Source: a virus
Reading direction: 5' to 3' (one strand)
Length of the DNA stretch: 32,570 nt
IMG/VR virus record: IMGVR_UViG_3300030106_004434
Coordinates: 1 to 32,570 of that record
The notes below the pieces were generated by a model. It searched no databases, was not told the origin of the DNA, and worked only from the letters and a program-made list of their open reading frames with translations. Position 1 is the first letter of the stretch. Every line of letters starts with the position of its first letter. The position numbers were made by a program, and so were the translations under genes. Shown piece by piece: positions 16,193 through 23,036 of the stretch.

Positions 16193-16262
16193 TTTTGTTG
16201 CAATTCTTATTTTATTGGGTGCTTGTCGCTGGCGTATCCCCGTCGATATGTTCGGCTATTGA
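16179..16262 (+). CDS. Micro-lipoprotein (27 aa)
   Basis: A 27-codon ORF, MRYLSFVAILILLGAC then RWRIPVDMFGY. It has a textbook lipobox (Leu-Gly-Ala-Cys16), so the mature lipopeptide would be 12 residues. The ATG is five bases after GGAGAG (16168-16173), a better ribosome site than any other candidate there, and the stop is one base before the M15 peptidase ATG. It overlaps the end of the upstream lipoprotein gene by 14 bases in another frame. Functions of such small phage lipoproteins beside endolysins are unclear; an o-spanin-like role is possible but the mature part is far too short to span the periplasm. Confidence 0.6.
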   Translation: MRYLSFVAILILLGACRWRIPVDMFGY

Positions 16263-16263
16263 A

Positions 16264-16638
16264 ATGCTTTTTGAGCATTACAACGAAATTCCACTAGGCG
16301 GTTGGCCGTACCGTTATTTCAAACCCAACGAAGTCGCTTGCAAAGGCACAGGAAAAATCCTCGTCAACGAGGATGCCCTTGCTGCTTTGGATAATCTTCG
16401 CTCCCATCTTGGCCATTCTATCAATCTATCTTCCGCATATCGGAGTCCCTACCATAATTCAAAAATCGGGGGCGCCCCGCGATCTTCGCACCTCCAAGGA
16501 CACGCCTTCGACGTTAGGCTCCAAGGACGAGATAAAGAAGTGATAAGGAAGGTCGCTGAACAGGTCGGGTTTAAGGGTTTCGGAATGCGTTATCAAACAT
16601 TCATCCATATCGACATGGGCCGTAGGAGACAATGGTGA
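16264..16638 (+). CDS. M15 family peptidase, endolysin
   Basis: A 124-aa zinc peptidase of the M15A (Peptidase_M15_3) type, which cleaves peptides in peptidoglycan. The zinc site is visible: SSHLQGHAFDV gives His76 and Asp83, and FIHIDMG gives His115 and Asp117. The blocks FKPNEVACKGTG and SAYRSPYHN are typical. A TTG at 16195 would extend the frame by 23 residues, but the ATG at 16264 matches the family start and follows the micro-lipoprotein stop by one base. It has no signal peptide, so it needs a holin for export; a holin gene follows two bases after its stop. Confidence 0.88.
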   Translation: MLFEHYNEIPLGGWPYRYFKPNEVACKGTGKILVNEDALAALDNLRSHLGHSINLSSAYRSPYHNSKIGGAPRSSHLQGHAFDVRLQGRDKEVIRKVAEQVGFKGFGMRYQTFIHIDMGRRRQW

Positions 16639-16639
16639 C

Positions 16640-17098
16640 ATGATGGACATGATTTTCAGCGTACTAACTGGCGGTGCCACAGGTATCCTGGGCAGCGTCT
16701 TAGGCAAGGTGTTCAACTTCGTTGATGTGTTCATTGAGGAAAAGAAAGCCAAAGGCGAACATGAACGCACGATGGAAATGCACCGCTTGCAGTCAGAGTT
16801 GAGGGCTGAAGAACTAGAAAACGAGAGGGCCATTGTCGAGGAGCAAGCCTCTGGCGCGGCACGGGCAGCAAGCTATTCCATGATGACGGGCGTTGAGGTT
16901 CCGTATCCGTGGGTGGCTGCTATCCTCAGATTGATGAGGCCGACATTGACCGTCATGTTGGTCGGCATCGTTTGGTATATCTACGCCACCAGCAGCGATC
17001 TAGCGCAGCAAGAAACTATAATTCAGTCTGTAATTTATATGTCATCAACCGCCGTTCTTTGGTGGTTCGGAGATCGTGCCATGCGTCCTAAAAAGTGA
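16640..17098 (+). CDS. Holin of the GTA three-transmembrane type
   Basis: A 152-aa protein matching the GTA_holin_3TM layout: a hydrophobic Gly-rich N-terminal segment (GGATGILGSVLGKVF), a charged helical middle (about 33-75), then two membrane spans (about 98-117 and 125-145) with the RPTLTVML and WWFGDRA motifs. Such proteins make the inner-membrane pores that release the endolysin; the family is best known from alphaproteobacterial gene transfer agents and phages. The stop overlaps the next GTG by four bases. Confidence 0.88.
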   Translation: MMDMIFSVLTGGATGILGSVLGKVFNFVDVFIEEKKAKGEHERTMEMHRLQSELRAEELENERAIVEEQASGAARAASYSMMTGVEVPYPWVAAILRLMRPTLTVMLVGIVWYIYATSSDLAQQETIIQSVIYMSSTAVLWWFGDRAMRPKK

Positions 17099-17265
17099 TT
17101 CCCGAAAAACTCATTGAATGCCCCTGGTGTGGAGAAAGCACCCGCTTAGAACGGGTGCAATCCCACTATGTTTGCACCTCATGCAAGCAGCCTTGTCTTG
17201 ATTGCTGCGACGGCGAACAAGAGTATGCGTCCGACGCTGAAGCGAACGGCGCAGGGTGCAAATAA
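17095..17265 (+). CDS. Small zinc-ribbon protein (56 aa)
   Basis: An ORF that starts with GTG in a GTGA overlap with the holin stop. It carries CPWC (9-12) and CTSC (27-30), a classic zinc ribbon, plus Cys34 and the pair 37/38. The remainder is acidic. Function is unknown; regulation or DNA binding is possible. The last 100 bases overlap a convergent leftward ORF, and a hairpin at 17138-17158 lies inside it. Confidence 0.65.
   Translation: MIPEKLIECPWCGESTRLERVQSHYVCTSCKQPCLDCCDGEQEYASDAEANGAGCK
17131..17158 (-). terminator. Candidate leftward terminator
   Basis: In leftward RNA, GCACCCG (17158-17152) pairs with CGGGTGC (17144-17138) around a 7-nt loop and is followed by TTTCT. It starts eight bases after the stop of the leftward ORF at 17166, the right place to end the leftward operon. 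It is embedded in the rightward zinc-ribbon gene. Confidence 0.6.
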
Positions 17266-17396
17266 ATATTCTGCCGGTTTGCAGACCTGATGACAGCCCA
17301 AGCGGTATCGATCAGGCTTGATGAAAACTTGTCAGGGTTTGTGATAACGCGCCTTGCGTTTCGCAACTCCCGCTGAATACATCGACGGTTATTCAT
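17166..17396 (-). CDS. Small unknown protein, last gene of the leftward operon
   Basis: A 76-aa ORF whose ATG at 17396 overlaps the upstream stop (TGATG) and whose stop is followed by a terminator-like hairpin. The first 45 residues (RELRNARRVITNP, SSSLIDTAWAVIRSANRQ) look like a genuine helical protein; the C-terminal part, antisense to the zinc-ribbon gene, is Ser/Cys-rich and less convincing. No family recognised. Confidence 0.5.
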   Translation of the reverse strand: MNNRRCIQRELRNARRVITNPDKFSSSLIDTAWAVIRSANRQNIYLHPAPFASASDAYSCSPSQQSRQGCLHEVQT

Positions 17397-17782
17397 CACA
17401 CATTCTCCCCTACTTCGACGGTTAGTTTTTGAAGTGCTTGTTGCACCTCATGGCCCATTTCTTCTGTTTCCTGTCCGCTATCAACGGCATTCATAAACTT
17501 GCGATGCTTGCGGACAAAGTCGGTGGCAGCAGAATGCACCCCCATCATTGGGTTTACGTTTTCGTGATCTTCAACCAGGGTGTAAGACCGCCATGTTCTT
17601 GGCGGTCCTGGGATAATGTACCCACGGGCGATTAGCCCTTTGACAATCCGATGGGCATTGGCTGATGTGGTTTCTACCCCTTCGCCAATTTCCTGATTGG
17701 TTGGAACGGTGCCATTATCCGTTCGGTATTGGCGTATGAAACCATACACCTTAATTTGCATGGGTGTTAAAGACGCTCTCAT
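17396..17782 (-). CDS. LexA-like winged-helix regulator without peptidase domain
   Basis: A 128-aa protein. Residues 5-60 match the LexA N-terminal DNA-binding fold: LTPMQIKVYGFIRQY, then the GTVPTNQEIGEG turn and a recognition helix with SANAHRIVKGLIARGYI. LexA's Ser-Lys autoprotease is missing. The C-terminal half is helical and acidic. It may bind operators of SOS or phage genes or act as an anti-repressor. It overlaps the RecT gene by four bases, so it is co-translated with the recombination genes. Confidence 0.8.
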   Translation of the reverse strand: MRASLTPMQIKVYGFIRQYRTDNGTVPTNQEIGEGVETTSANAHRIVKGLIARGYIIPGPPRTWRSYTLVEDHENVNPMMGVHSAATDFVRKHRKFMNAVDSGQETEEMGHEVQQALQKLTVEVGENV

Positions 17783-18786
17783 TTTTGTGCTTCCTTTGCC
17801 TTGGCCGACAAGCGGCGTAAAATTTTCTTGTAGTCTTTGCCGAACGCTTCTGCTTTCTGAGGATATTCTGTTTTGAGCCGATCAATCGTATCGTCGTGAT
17901 CTTTTTTGTGTTCCGCAATCTCATGGCGCCGGTCTTCAAAACTCATGTCTTTGTCGGCTTCAATATCTTTCCATACCTTCCACATGGCCGTTTTCCATTC
18001 ATCGGCTGTTGGAAACTCTTTTATGCCGTCTTCATGGCTCATTTCCCACGCCCGTTCGCCTTCTTCGTCTGAGATCTCCTCTGTCGCGCTCTCAGCAACA
18101 TCTGTATTTTCTGGACCCGAAGTATCTGGAATGGCAACATCGTCGCTCACGGGCGAAATTTGGGGGTCACTTTCTGGCTCTCCCTTCCCAAACGACGCGT
18201 CCATCGGATGTGATGGCACTTCCACTACCTGATCGGTAATGTCTTTAGGTTCATCCGGTTCTGTCGGATAATCTTCGGCTTCCTCTTTTATAACCATTCC
18301 CGATAGCGCGTCAGGAAAACTATCTCTGGCGGCAAATCCCCTCGCCCGCATCTGAAGCATTCGCTTTGGATATGCCCGCCACGGTCCCTTGTTTGTCAGC
18401 CCCGCTTGTTTGGCATCAGCCAAAGAAAAGGATCTTGTCGTTTCAACCTTCTCGCCAAACCGCATACGCACAATGGTGCAGAAAGCCTCGTCACCCTCGC
18501 GCCATTCCTTGTGGCTAACATATTCTTTGTGCCCTGTTATGACGGCGAGCAACCCGTCACCATACAAGGATGGTTTGCCATTAATTACAGCCATGTTTTG
18601 CATAGCAGTGTAAGGCGACAAGCCAACCTCAGATGCCCATTGCACGGCAACCAAAATATCAGCGGGTTTGCCCTTAAAATCTCCAGGACAAAACGAAGAC
18701 ACGGCCACCATTTCCGCAAACTGCATCGCCTCTGCCATATTGCGAGGCGTCAAGACCCCCGATTGTTTTGTTGCAACTTCACCCAT
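17779..18786 (-). CDS. RecT-family single-strand annealing protein
   Basis: A 335-aa protein. The RecT core spans about 10-190: CPGDFKGKPADILVAVQWA, GLSPYTAMQNMAVINGKPSLYGDGLLAV, and RAYPKRMLQMRARGFAARDSFPDAL (quoted in parts: core blocks VGLSPYTAMQNM and PKRMLQMRARGFAARD). It anneals complementary DNA and works with a 5'-3' exonuclease in phage recombination. The C-terminus, about 140 residues, is acidic and extended beyond the typical RecT core. The ATG at 18786 follows AAAGGAGA. It overlaps the exonuclease gene by eight bases and the LexA-like gene by four. Confidence 0.9.
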   Translation of the reverse strand: MGEVATKQSGVLTPRNMAEAMQFAEMVAVSSFCPGDFKGKPADILVAVQWASEVGLSPYTAMQNMAVINGKPSLYGDGLLAVITGHKEYVSHKEWREGDEAFCTIVRMRFGEKVETTRSFSLADAKQAGLTNKGPWRAYPKRMLQMRARGFAARDSFPDALSGMVIKEEAEDYPTEPDEPKDITDQVVEVPSHPMDASFGKGEPESDPQISPVSDDVAIPDTSGPENTDVAESATEEISDEEGERAWEMSHEDGIKEFPTADEWKTAMWKVWKDIEADKDMSFEDRRHEIAEHKKDHDDTIDRLKTEYPQKAEAFGKDYKKILRRLSAKAKEAQK

Positions 18787-19726
18787 TTTTTATCTCCTTT
18801 ATGCTTATGGTTTTCTGGCGAACCTGATACGCCAACTTGGCCGGTATAATTTTCTCAGGTTGCTCACGATATTTTTTGACAGGCCAGGACACGCGATAGT
18901 TTCCGGCTAACCCAGACGTATGGTTACCCATCTTCCGTTGGATTTCGGCGGTTAGCACTCCAAGTGCTTCACTGCCTTCCTTGATCTGATTTTTCAGCAG
19001 CAAGTATTCTTCACAAAGAATGTCAAATCCGGCTGGCAAATCGATAGGGTCTTCCTTGTCGCCAAGGGAATAAACCAGAGCCGCATCAGCCGCATTGGCA
19101 AGATCGTAATACTCAATCTCGTCCGCGTTTAGCCGTCTATCTAGATCCAGACACGCTTCAGTGATGGATTTCTCTGTGCCAGCATGGAGCGTAAACAGGA
19201 AGATTCGCATTTCCACGCCGCCATATAGGATGATAAGTGCCGCCCATTTATAGGCGCCGCACATCATCTGACCCTGCACCTGGACAGGACCGCGCCACAT
19301 GGCGGGGAAATCTTCCGGCCTGGTCCGCGTCACCTTGCTCTCAAGGACGCCAATGCCGTCCAATACAATGCGGTCATTGCCCACCACATAAATACCCTTG
19401 GACGGGTCATGGTGTATCGTCATGCTCTTGCCATCGGCCCTGCCGTCCAGGCTTGCCGCCAGCGGCAGTGTCGGATGCACCACAGGTTCGGTTATATCAA
19501 GTTCGGGAACCAAGCCCAGGCGTTCGCAACCCTCTTTAAGAACAGGCTCTTCAAGAACATTGCCCATGTGGGTCAGTTCATTGCCTTCCCACTCTTTGCC
19601 CTTCCCCTCTTTATGTGCCCACATTTCCAACAACTGTTCGTTGGGCGTTTTGTAAGGCGATAAGCCCATAACATAGGGCAGGATACTACAGCTACACATG
19701 AGGTCTGATGTGAGTTTACCTACCAT
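18779..19726 (-). CDS. YqaJ-type recombination exonuclease
   Basis: A 315-aa nuclease of the YqaJ/lambda-Exo PD-(D/E)xK family, the partner of RecT. The start at 19726 (MVGKLTSDLM) is used since it follows the upstream stop by one base; an in-frame ATG at 19804 would overlap the neighbour by 77 bases. Visible active-site blocks: GNVLEEPVL (56-64, Glu59/60), ASLDG (91-95, Asp94), VLESK (127-131, Glu129/Lys131) and QVQGQMM (149-155). It would resect duplex DNA ends 5'-3'. The C-terminal 80 residues are helical. Confidence 0.88.
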   Translation of the reverse strand: MVGKLTSDLMCSCSILPYVMGLSPYKTPNEQLLEMWAHKEGKGKEWEGNELTHMGNVLEEPVLKEGCERLGLVPELDITEPVVHPTLPLAASLDGRADGKSMTIHHDPSKGIYVVGNDRIVLDGIGVLESKVTRTRPEDFPAMWRGPVQVQGQMMCGAYKWAALIILYGGVEMRIFLFTLHAGTEKSITEACLDLDRRLNADEIEYYDLANAADAALVYSLGDKEDPIDLPAGFDILCEEYLLLKNQIKEGSEALGVLTAEIQRKMGNHTSGLAGNYRVSWPVKKYREQPEKIIPAKLAYQVRQKTISIKEIKNG

Positions 19727-19727
19727 C

Positions 19728-19937
19728 TTATTTAGTACCCCCCATATCGCTGGCGTGGGCTGAACCCACTTGGTTCTTGACGGCAACCGTTGTCCCTGTT
19801 TCATCCCGTAGGATGTCGGTGACCACGGCCTTCAGTTGGTTATGGATGTGATTGATGCGGCGTGTTTGGCAGCGGGATTGAGCGACTTTCAAATCACCCT
19901 GCAATGCGGTATAATCCGCATATTGAAAGAGGTTCAT
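19728..19937 (-). CDS. Small unknown protein (69 aa)
   Basis: A soluble, helical protein whose ATG overlaps the upstream TGA by three bases (TGATG) and whose stop is one base from the exonuclease start. The segment QTRRINHIHNQLKAV resembles a helix-turn DNA-binding or scaffold helix but no family is recognised. The coupled geometry supports it as real. Confidence 0.6.
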   Translation of the reverse strand: MNLFQYADYTALQGDLKVAQSRCQTRRINHIHNQLKAVVTDILRDETGTTVAVKNQVGSAHASDMGGTK

Positions 19938-20092
19938 CACAGAACCCCCAACATGGCGGCGCCCATGATCGTCCAGGCATAGACCGCTAGAAGTAGTCCC
20001 GCAAAAAGCGTGGCCCCGCCCAGCATTTTCAAGATTTTGATTAAAAGGTAGTTCTTATCTAAATATACATTATACGGTTTTGGTTGATACAT
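19937..20092 (-). CDS. Small membrane protein (51 aa)
   Basis: MYQPKPYNVYLDKNYLLIK then a long hydrophobic stretch (about 20-51, with MLGGATLFAGLLLAVYAWTI) makes one membrane span. The ATG at 20092 has a clear AGGAGA six bases upstream (between 20098 and 20103 on this strand). The stop forms TGATG with the next gene. Its place in the recombination operon is unexplained; superinfection exclusion is one possibility among several. Confidence 0.7.
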   Translation of the reverse strand: MYQPKPYNVYLDKNYLLIKILKMLGGATLFAGLLLAVYAWTIMGAAMLGVL

Positions 20093-20116
20093 AGTTCTTC
20101 TCCTCTACCATTTCTA

Positions 20117-20458
20117 TTAGGTTTCGTGTCTGTCATGGAATAAAGACCTTAGACCATAGACATACGACATATCGTCACGCGCATAGTTCTCCAGGTCATC
20201 GTTTGCTTTCTTCAAAATAGCCCTTGCGGTTAGCACTTTCTGAATATTCGTCGTCCGTTCGCCAGCAATTTCATCAAATATCCTGGCAAGGTCTTTAAAA
20301 ACAATAGACGCGAATCGGATATGATCGGGGTGAAGCATTGGGACAAGCAATCGTGCGTGTCCATCACCCAATTTCCGCACGACAGAACGTAATTCACGCC
20401 GTGATTTCGGATGATTTTGGTCATACTTCTCCAATCTTTTATTAAATTTAGTTACCAT
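20117..20458 (-). CDS. Unknown helical protein (113 aa)
   Basis: A basic, mostly helical protein, no signal peptide, no membrane span. HPDHIRFASIVFKDLARIFDE and the KVLTARAILKKANDDLENY helix suggest a compact helical bundle. No family recognised. It is separated from the upstream recombinase by a 60-base gap that carries a candidate promoter, so it may be expressed independently of the genes further upstream. Confidence 0.65.
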   Translation of the reverse strand: MVTKFNKRLEKYDQNHPKSRRELRSVVRKLGDGHARLLVPMLHPDHIRFASIVFKDLARIFDEIAGERTTNIQKVLTARAILKKANDDLENYARDDMSYVYGLRSLFHDRHET

Positions 20459-20490
20459 CTGTTATCGCTTTGGCATTTCTTTATCAATAT

Positions 20491-20518
20491 TTTTTATGCG
20501 AATGGTTCTTAATGTCAA
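20491..20518 (-). promoter_or_regulatory. Internal leftward promoter candidate
   Basis: A perfect -35 TTGACA at 20518-20513, 16-bp spacer and -10 TAAAAA (20496-20491, 4/6). It sits right after the recombinase stop codon and would drive the genes from 20458 to 17166. The -10 is weak. Confidence 0.5.
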
Positions 20519-21349
20519 CTATTTATCACCTTCGACACGATCAATAATTGCTTTGACCTGTTGCGGGTGCCATTTGGGCTGGCCAAAAACAGATTTGTCC
20601 TGGTCAATTATCCGCTGCCGTGCGCGGGTCTGAACGCCACGACGGGTCAGTTCCTGTGCAATGGCCCTCATACTTGTCATGCCAAGCTGGCGACACTGTA
20701 GGATCTCAGGCCATACTTTAAGCGCGTAAGCATCAGCCCGTTTCTGTTTGACTTCCTGGCCGACGGCCTGGACTTCATCCCACTTTTCCGATCCCAGCTT
20801 AGTCATTTTCTTTTGGCGATCAGACGACTTGGTGGCATAAAAGCCGTCTTCTTTAATAATGCGCTTCATTTCAGCGCGGGTTTTTTTGACCCTATCGCTG
20901 ATCTGTACCCGCTCGTATTGAGCCATCGCCACAATGATGTGGATAGTCAGGTCAGATACATGAGGTTGATCGGCACACACAAACTTGATGCCCGATTCCA
21001 TGAGCCTGGACACGAACGCCACTGAACGGCTTAACCTGTCCAGCTTCGCCACCAGGAGCGTGGCGCCGTGCTTTTGACATAGCGCCAGCGCGGCATCCAG
21101 TTGCGGCCGCTCCTTCTCCGATTTGCCGCCGCTTTCAACCTCAATAAATTCGCCTATGACTTTCCACTTGCCGCCGTTAAGGTAGTTAATACACATCTGT
21201 TTTTGTGCATCGATACCCAGGCCATCAGCGCCTTGCTTGGTAGTCGATGCCCGATGATACAATACCATCGGGTCATCCGTACCGCCGCCATGCTCGTAGA
21301 CGCCGCCAGCGGCAAGCGCCGTTGAGGCTTTTAGTTCTTCTGCCATCAT
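20519..21349 (-). CDS. Serine recombinase (resolvase-type)
   Basis: A 276-aa protein with the catalytic domain of serine site-specific recombinases: YHRASTTKQG (31-40; Ser35 is the expected nucleophile), GLGIDAQ (43-49) and AKLDRLSRSV (101-110) with the active-site arginines. The C-terminus (about 195-276) has a helix-turn-helix region (MTSMRAIAQELTRRGVQT) typical of the DNA-binding domain of small resolvases. There is no large C-terminal recombinase domain as in serine integrases. It may invert, resolve or integrate DNA; the target is not identifiable here. ATGA overlap with the upstream gene. Confidence 0.85.
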   Translation of the reverse strand: MMAEELKASTALAAGGVYEHGGGTDDPMVLYHRASTTKQGADGLGIDAQKQMCINYLNGGKWKVIGEFIEVESGGKSEKERPQLDAALALCQKHGATLLVAKLDRLSRSVAFVSRLMESGIKFVCADQPHVSDLTIHIIVAMAQYERVQISDRVKKTRAEMKRIIKEDGFYATKSSDRQKKMTKLGSEKWDEVQAVGQEVKQKRADAYALKVWPEILQCRQLGMTSMRAIAQELTRRGVQTRARQRIIDQDKSVFGQPKWHPQQVKAIIDRVEGDK

Positions 21350-21558
21350 TCCCCCCTACGCTTCTCAGCCGCAAACGCTTGAGCGTCGTTCCATGCTGTT
21401 GAAAAAATCTTGTCGAAAAGTTTTTCACGCTGATACCCAAAATTGTTTTTGTCTGGGTAACTCACAAGAAAAGCAGATCCAAGGTTCCGTATTTGAACAG
21501 GGCCATAATTATTCCATTTTTCAACCCATATCCATTTGGTTTGACTGCCGCCCATCAT
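21346..21558 (-). CDS. Small unknown protein (70 aa)
   Basis: An aromatic-rich soluble protein (KWIWVEKWNNYGPVQIR). No family recognised. It overlaps both neighbours by four bases (ATGA), and the ribosome site GGGAGAAGG precedes its start, a motif repeated before the next two genes upstream. The coupled layout supports expression. Confidence 0.65.
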   Translation of the reverse strand: MMGGSQTKWIWVEKWNNYGPVQIRNLGSAFLVSYPDKNNFGYQREKLFDKIFSTAWNDAQAFAAEKRRGE

Positions 21559-22043
21559 CCTTCTCCCTTTGTCTCATTAACCACAGATAGAAGAGTGTAA
21601 TTTTTCATACCATCCAGAACGTCATACGCCATTTCCCGTAAGTCGTCTTGGTAAGGTTCAAAGTCGAACTCAACCGCACTGGCATCTACTGAATTGACCT
21701 TTAAGAACAGGTCTTCAATAGCGTCCTGCACTTTGTCTTGCAGCACATCGCCAATTTTTTCTGAGCGCAAACCCATGCCAGAAATGTATGTGGCAATCGT
21801 GTTTCCAGTGCAGCCATCCATCAAATCTGACAGTAAGTCTTGGTCACGCCACGTTGACGGTTCTTTATAGTCGCCTGTTCGCTCATCGTACTTTTCATCA
21901 GACGTTGGCATCAATGACACATCACCATCGCGCCGAACTGGTTCTGCCAGCATCTTTGTTTCGCCCAACCAGTCATTAACGAGCGTATGGATTACAGTGT
22001 AGACCTGTGACCAATCGTCATTAGGCGTTGGTAATCTTTCCAT
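21555..22043 (-). CDS. Unknown acidic protein (162 aa)
   Basis: The ATG at 22043 is chosen for its TGATG overlap with the upstream stop; GTG at 22046 is an alternative. The protein is acidic and predicted helical, with the segments LVNDWLGETKML and FEPYQDDLREMAYDVLDGM. No family or catalytic motif recognised. It ends in KGEG, like the next gene's GEG, since a repeated ribosome-site block is part of each coding end. Confidence 0.65.
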   Translation of the reverse strand: MERLPTPNDDWSQVYTVIHTLVNDWLGETKMLAEPVRRDGDVSLMPTSDEKYDERTGDYKEPSTWRDQDLLSDLMDGCTGNTIATYISGMGLRSEKIGDVLQDKVQDAIEDLFLKVNSVDASAVEFDFEPYQDDLREMAYDVLDGMKNYTLLSVVNETKGEG

Positions 22044-22055
22044 CACCCTTCTCCC
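22037..22055 (-). repeat. Repeated ribosome-site block, copy 1
   Basis: A 19-base block, GGGAGAAGGGTGATGGAAA on the leftward strand, is repeated exactly at 22462-22480. It contains the ribosome site, the end of the upstream gene and the first codon of the next one. Confidence 0.75.
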
Positions 22056-22468
22056 TCGTTAATTAATGTTCCATCCGAATTGTAACCTGGGCTTTTCCTT
22101 AGACATGGGTTGGCTTTATTCTCCAAATTAATTGGATAATCGTCGTCCATTTCCCAAAGCACCCAAGTGGTGCGCTTGTGCCATTTGTGGTGAAAGATAC
22201 CTATGGCAATTAGAGCATTGCCAAGCGCATGATGTTCATTAAGCAATTCAGAAAAACGATCCGATGCTGGGTCAACAAAAAATGGACTGCTTGTTTGCCG
22301 ACGTAATTGGTTCTCCAAATACAGCTTAACAAGCGGAAAATCCGATCCATCAAGCGGTATGAAATCTGGTGTATCGCTATGACCGAAAGATAAATTATAG
22401 CGCTTGGCGGGTCCAGCGGCACAGTCACCGTCGATGGCCAGTAGACACATGGGGTATTGCATTTCCAT
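22043..22468 (-). CDS. Unknown protein (141 aa)
   Basis: ATG at 22468, after GGGAGAAGGGTG. Soluble and mixed alpha/beta, with HHKWHKR (a His-rich basic patch) and CLRKSPGYN near the end. No family recognised. The stop forms TGATG with the downstream gene. Part of the early leftward operon of unknowns ahead of the recombinase. Confidence 0.65.
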   Translation of the reverse strand: MEMQYPMCLLAIDGDCAAGPAKRYNLSFGHSDTPDFIPLDGSDFPLVKLYLENQLRRQTSSPFFVDPASDRFSELLNEHHALGNALIAIGIFHHKWHKRTTWVLWEMDDDYPINLENKANPCLRKSPGYNSDGTLINEGEG

Positions 22469-22480
22469 CACCCTTCTCCC
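22462..22480 (-). repeat. Repeated ribosome-site block, copy 2
   Basis: An exact 19-base copy of 22037-22055, placed before the ATG at 22468. Diverged versions (GGGAGAAGG, TAGGGGAGAA) precede the genes at 21558 and 17396. Confidence 0.75.
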
Positions 22481-22918
22481 CTACGCTGCTTTTTTCTTGG
22501 TGGTCTTGGACTCCACTGGCGAATACACGCCGTATGCCAGCAGTTCTTGGAAATCATCCCAATCAAAGAACGTGTCCAATTCACCATCGCACGTTGCAAT
22601 GCCCGAATATTCATAAACATGAATTTTCGGACGGGGCCATACTTGCGGAAACCAGCGTTTTTCTATGCCGCGAATAATTTCCCACCGCTCTGCCAAAGAT
22701 TTACCTTTCCAGTGGTATTCCTCTCTGCCCAAGTTAAAGAGAATTTTGCCTACAGTTGCCCACCGCATACGCCGATGGTCATCCATGTGATCTGGCCGCA
22801 CCCGCACTCGCGATAAATATATCGTGTGGACGGTGATCGTTTTATAACCAAAATGATCCCAATCATCTTTATCTGGGTTCAGTTTCCAAGTCTGCTCAAT
22901 CGTAATTGCGTTTGTCAT
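22481..22918 (-). CDS. Unknown early protein (145 aa), first gene of the leftward operon
   Basis: Starts at ATG 22918 with GAGGAGA upstream. The protein is rich in Trp and His (KDDWDHFGYKTITVH, WATVGKILFNLG, RWFPQVWPRP) and ends in a basic KTTKKKAA tail. No family recognised. It is the promoter-proximal gene behind the strong promoter at 22984-23012, and so may act very early in infection, where phages often encode host-takeover proteins. Confidence 0.7.
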   Translation of the reverse strand: MTNAITIEQTWKLNPDKDDWDHFGYKTITVHTIYLSRVRVRPDHMDDHRRMRWATVGKILFNLGREEYHWKGKSLAERWEIIRGIEKRWFPQVWPRPKIHVYEYSGIATCDGELDTFFDWDDFQELLAYGVYSPVESKTTKKKAA

Positions 22919-22983
22919 TAATATATTCTCCTCTGTAAATGTTCTGACAACCCAATGTCATCAAAACGCAACGTCTATACGGG

Positions 22984-23012
22984 TATATACTTATATGTTA
23001 TAAGAGTGTCAA
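22984..23012 (-). promoter_or_regulatory. Strong leftward early promoter
   Basis: -35 TTGACA (23012-23007), 17-bp spacer, -10 TATATA (22989-22984), preceded by a T-rich upstream tract like an UP element. It drives 22918 to 17166. The -10 overlaps the palindrome GTATATAC (22983-22990), a plausible operator, and TATAC-GG-GTATA (22976-22987). The block is closely similar to the promoter at 29795-29823. Confidence 0.85.
22996..23004 (+). promoter_or_regulatory. Rightward extended -10 promoter candidate
   Basis: TGTTATAAG on the plus strand is an extended -10 with a one-base mismatch in TATAAT. There is no -35 match at 16-17 bp. It lies inside the spacer of the leftward promoter, so polymerase could bind only one at a time. 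It would start transcription near 23011, upstream of the RHH gene. Confidence 0.45.
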
Positions 23013-23036
23013 GTTTTAAATAAAAAAAGTTTGACG

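Noticed and set aside
16195-16263. TTG-started N-terminal extension of the M15 peptidase as a signal peptide
   Set aside because: The hydrophobic look comes from the overlapping micro-lipoprotein frame, which has a better ribosome site and a lipobox.
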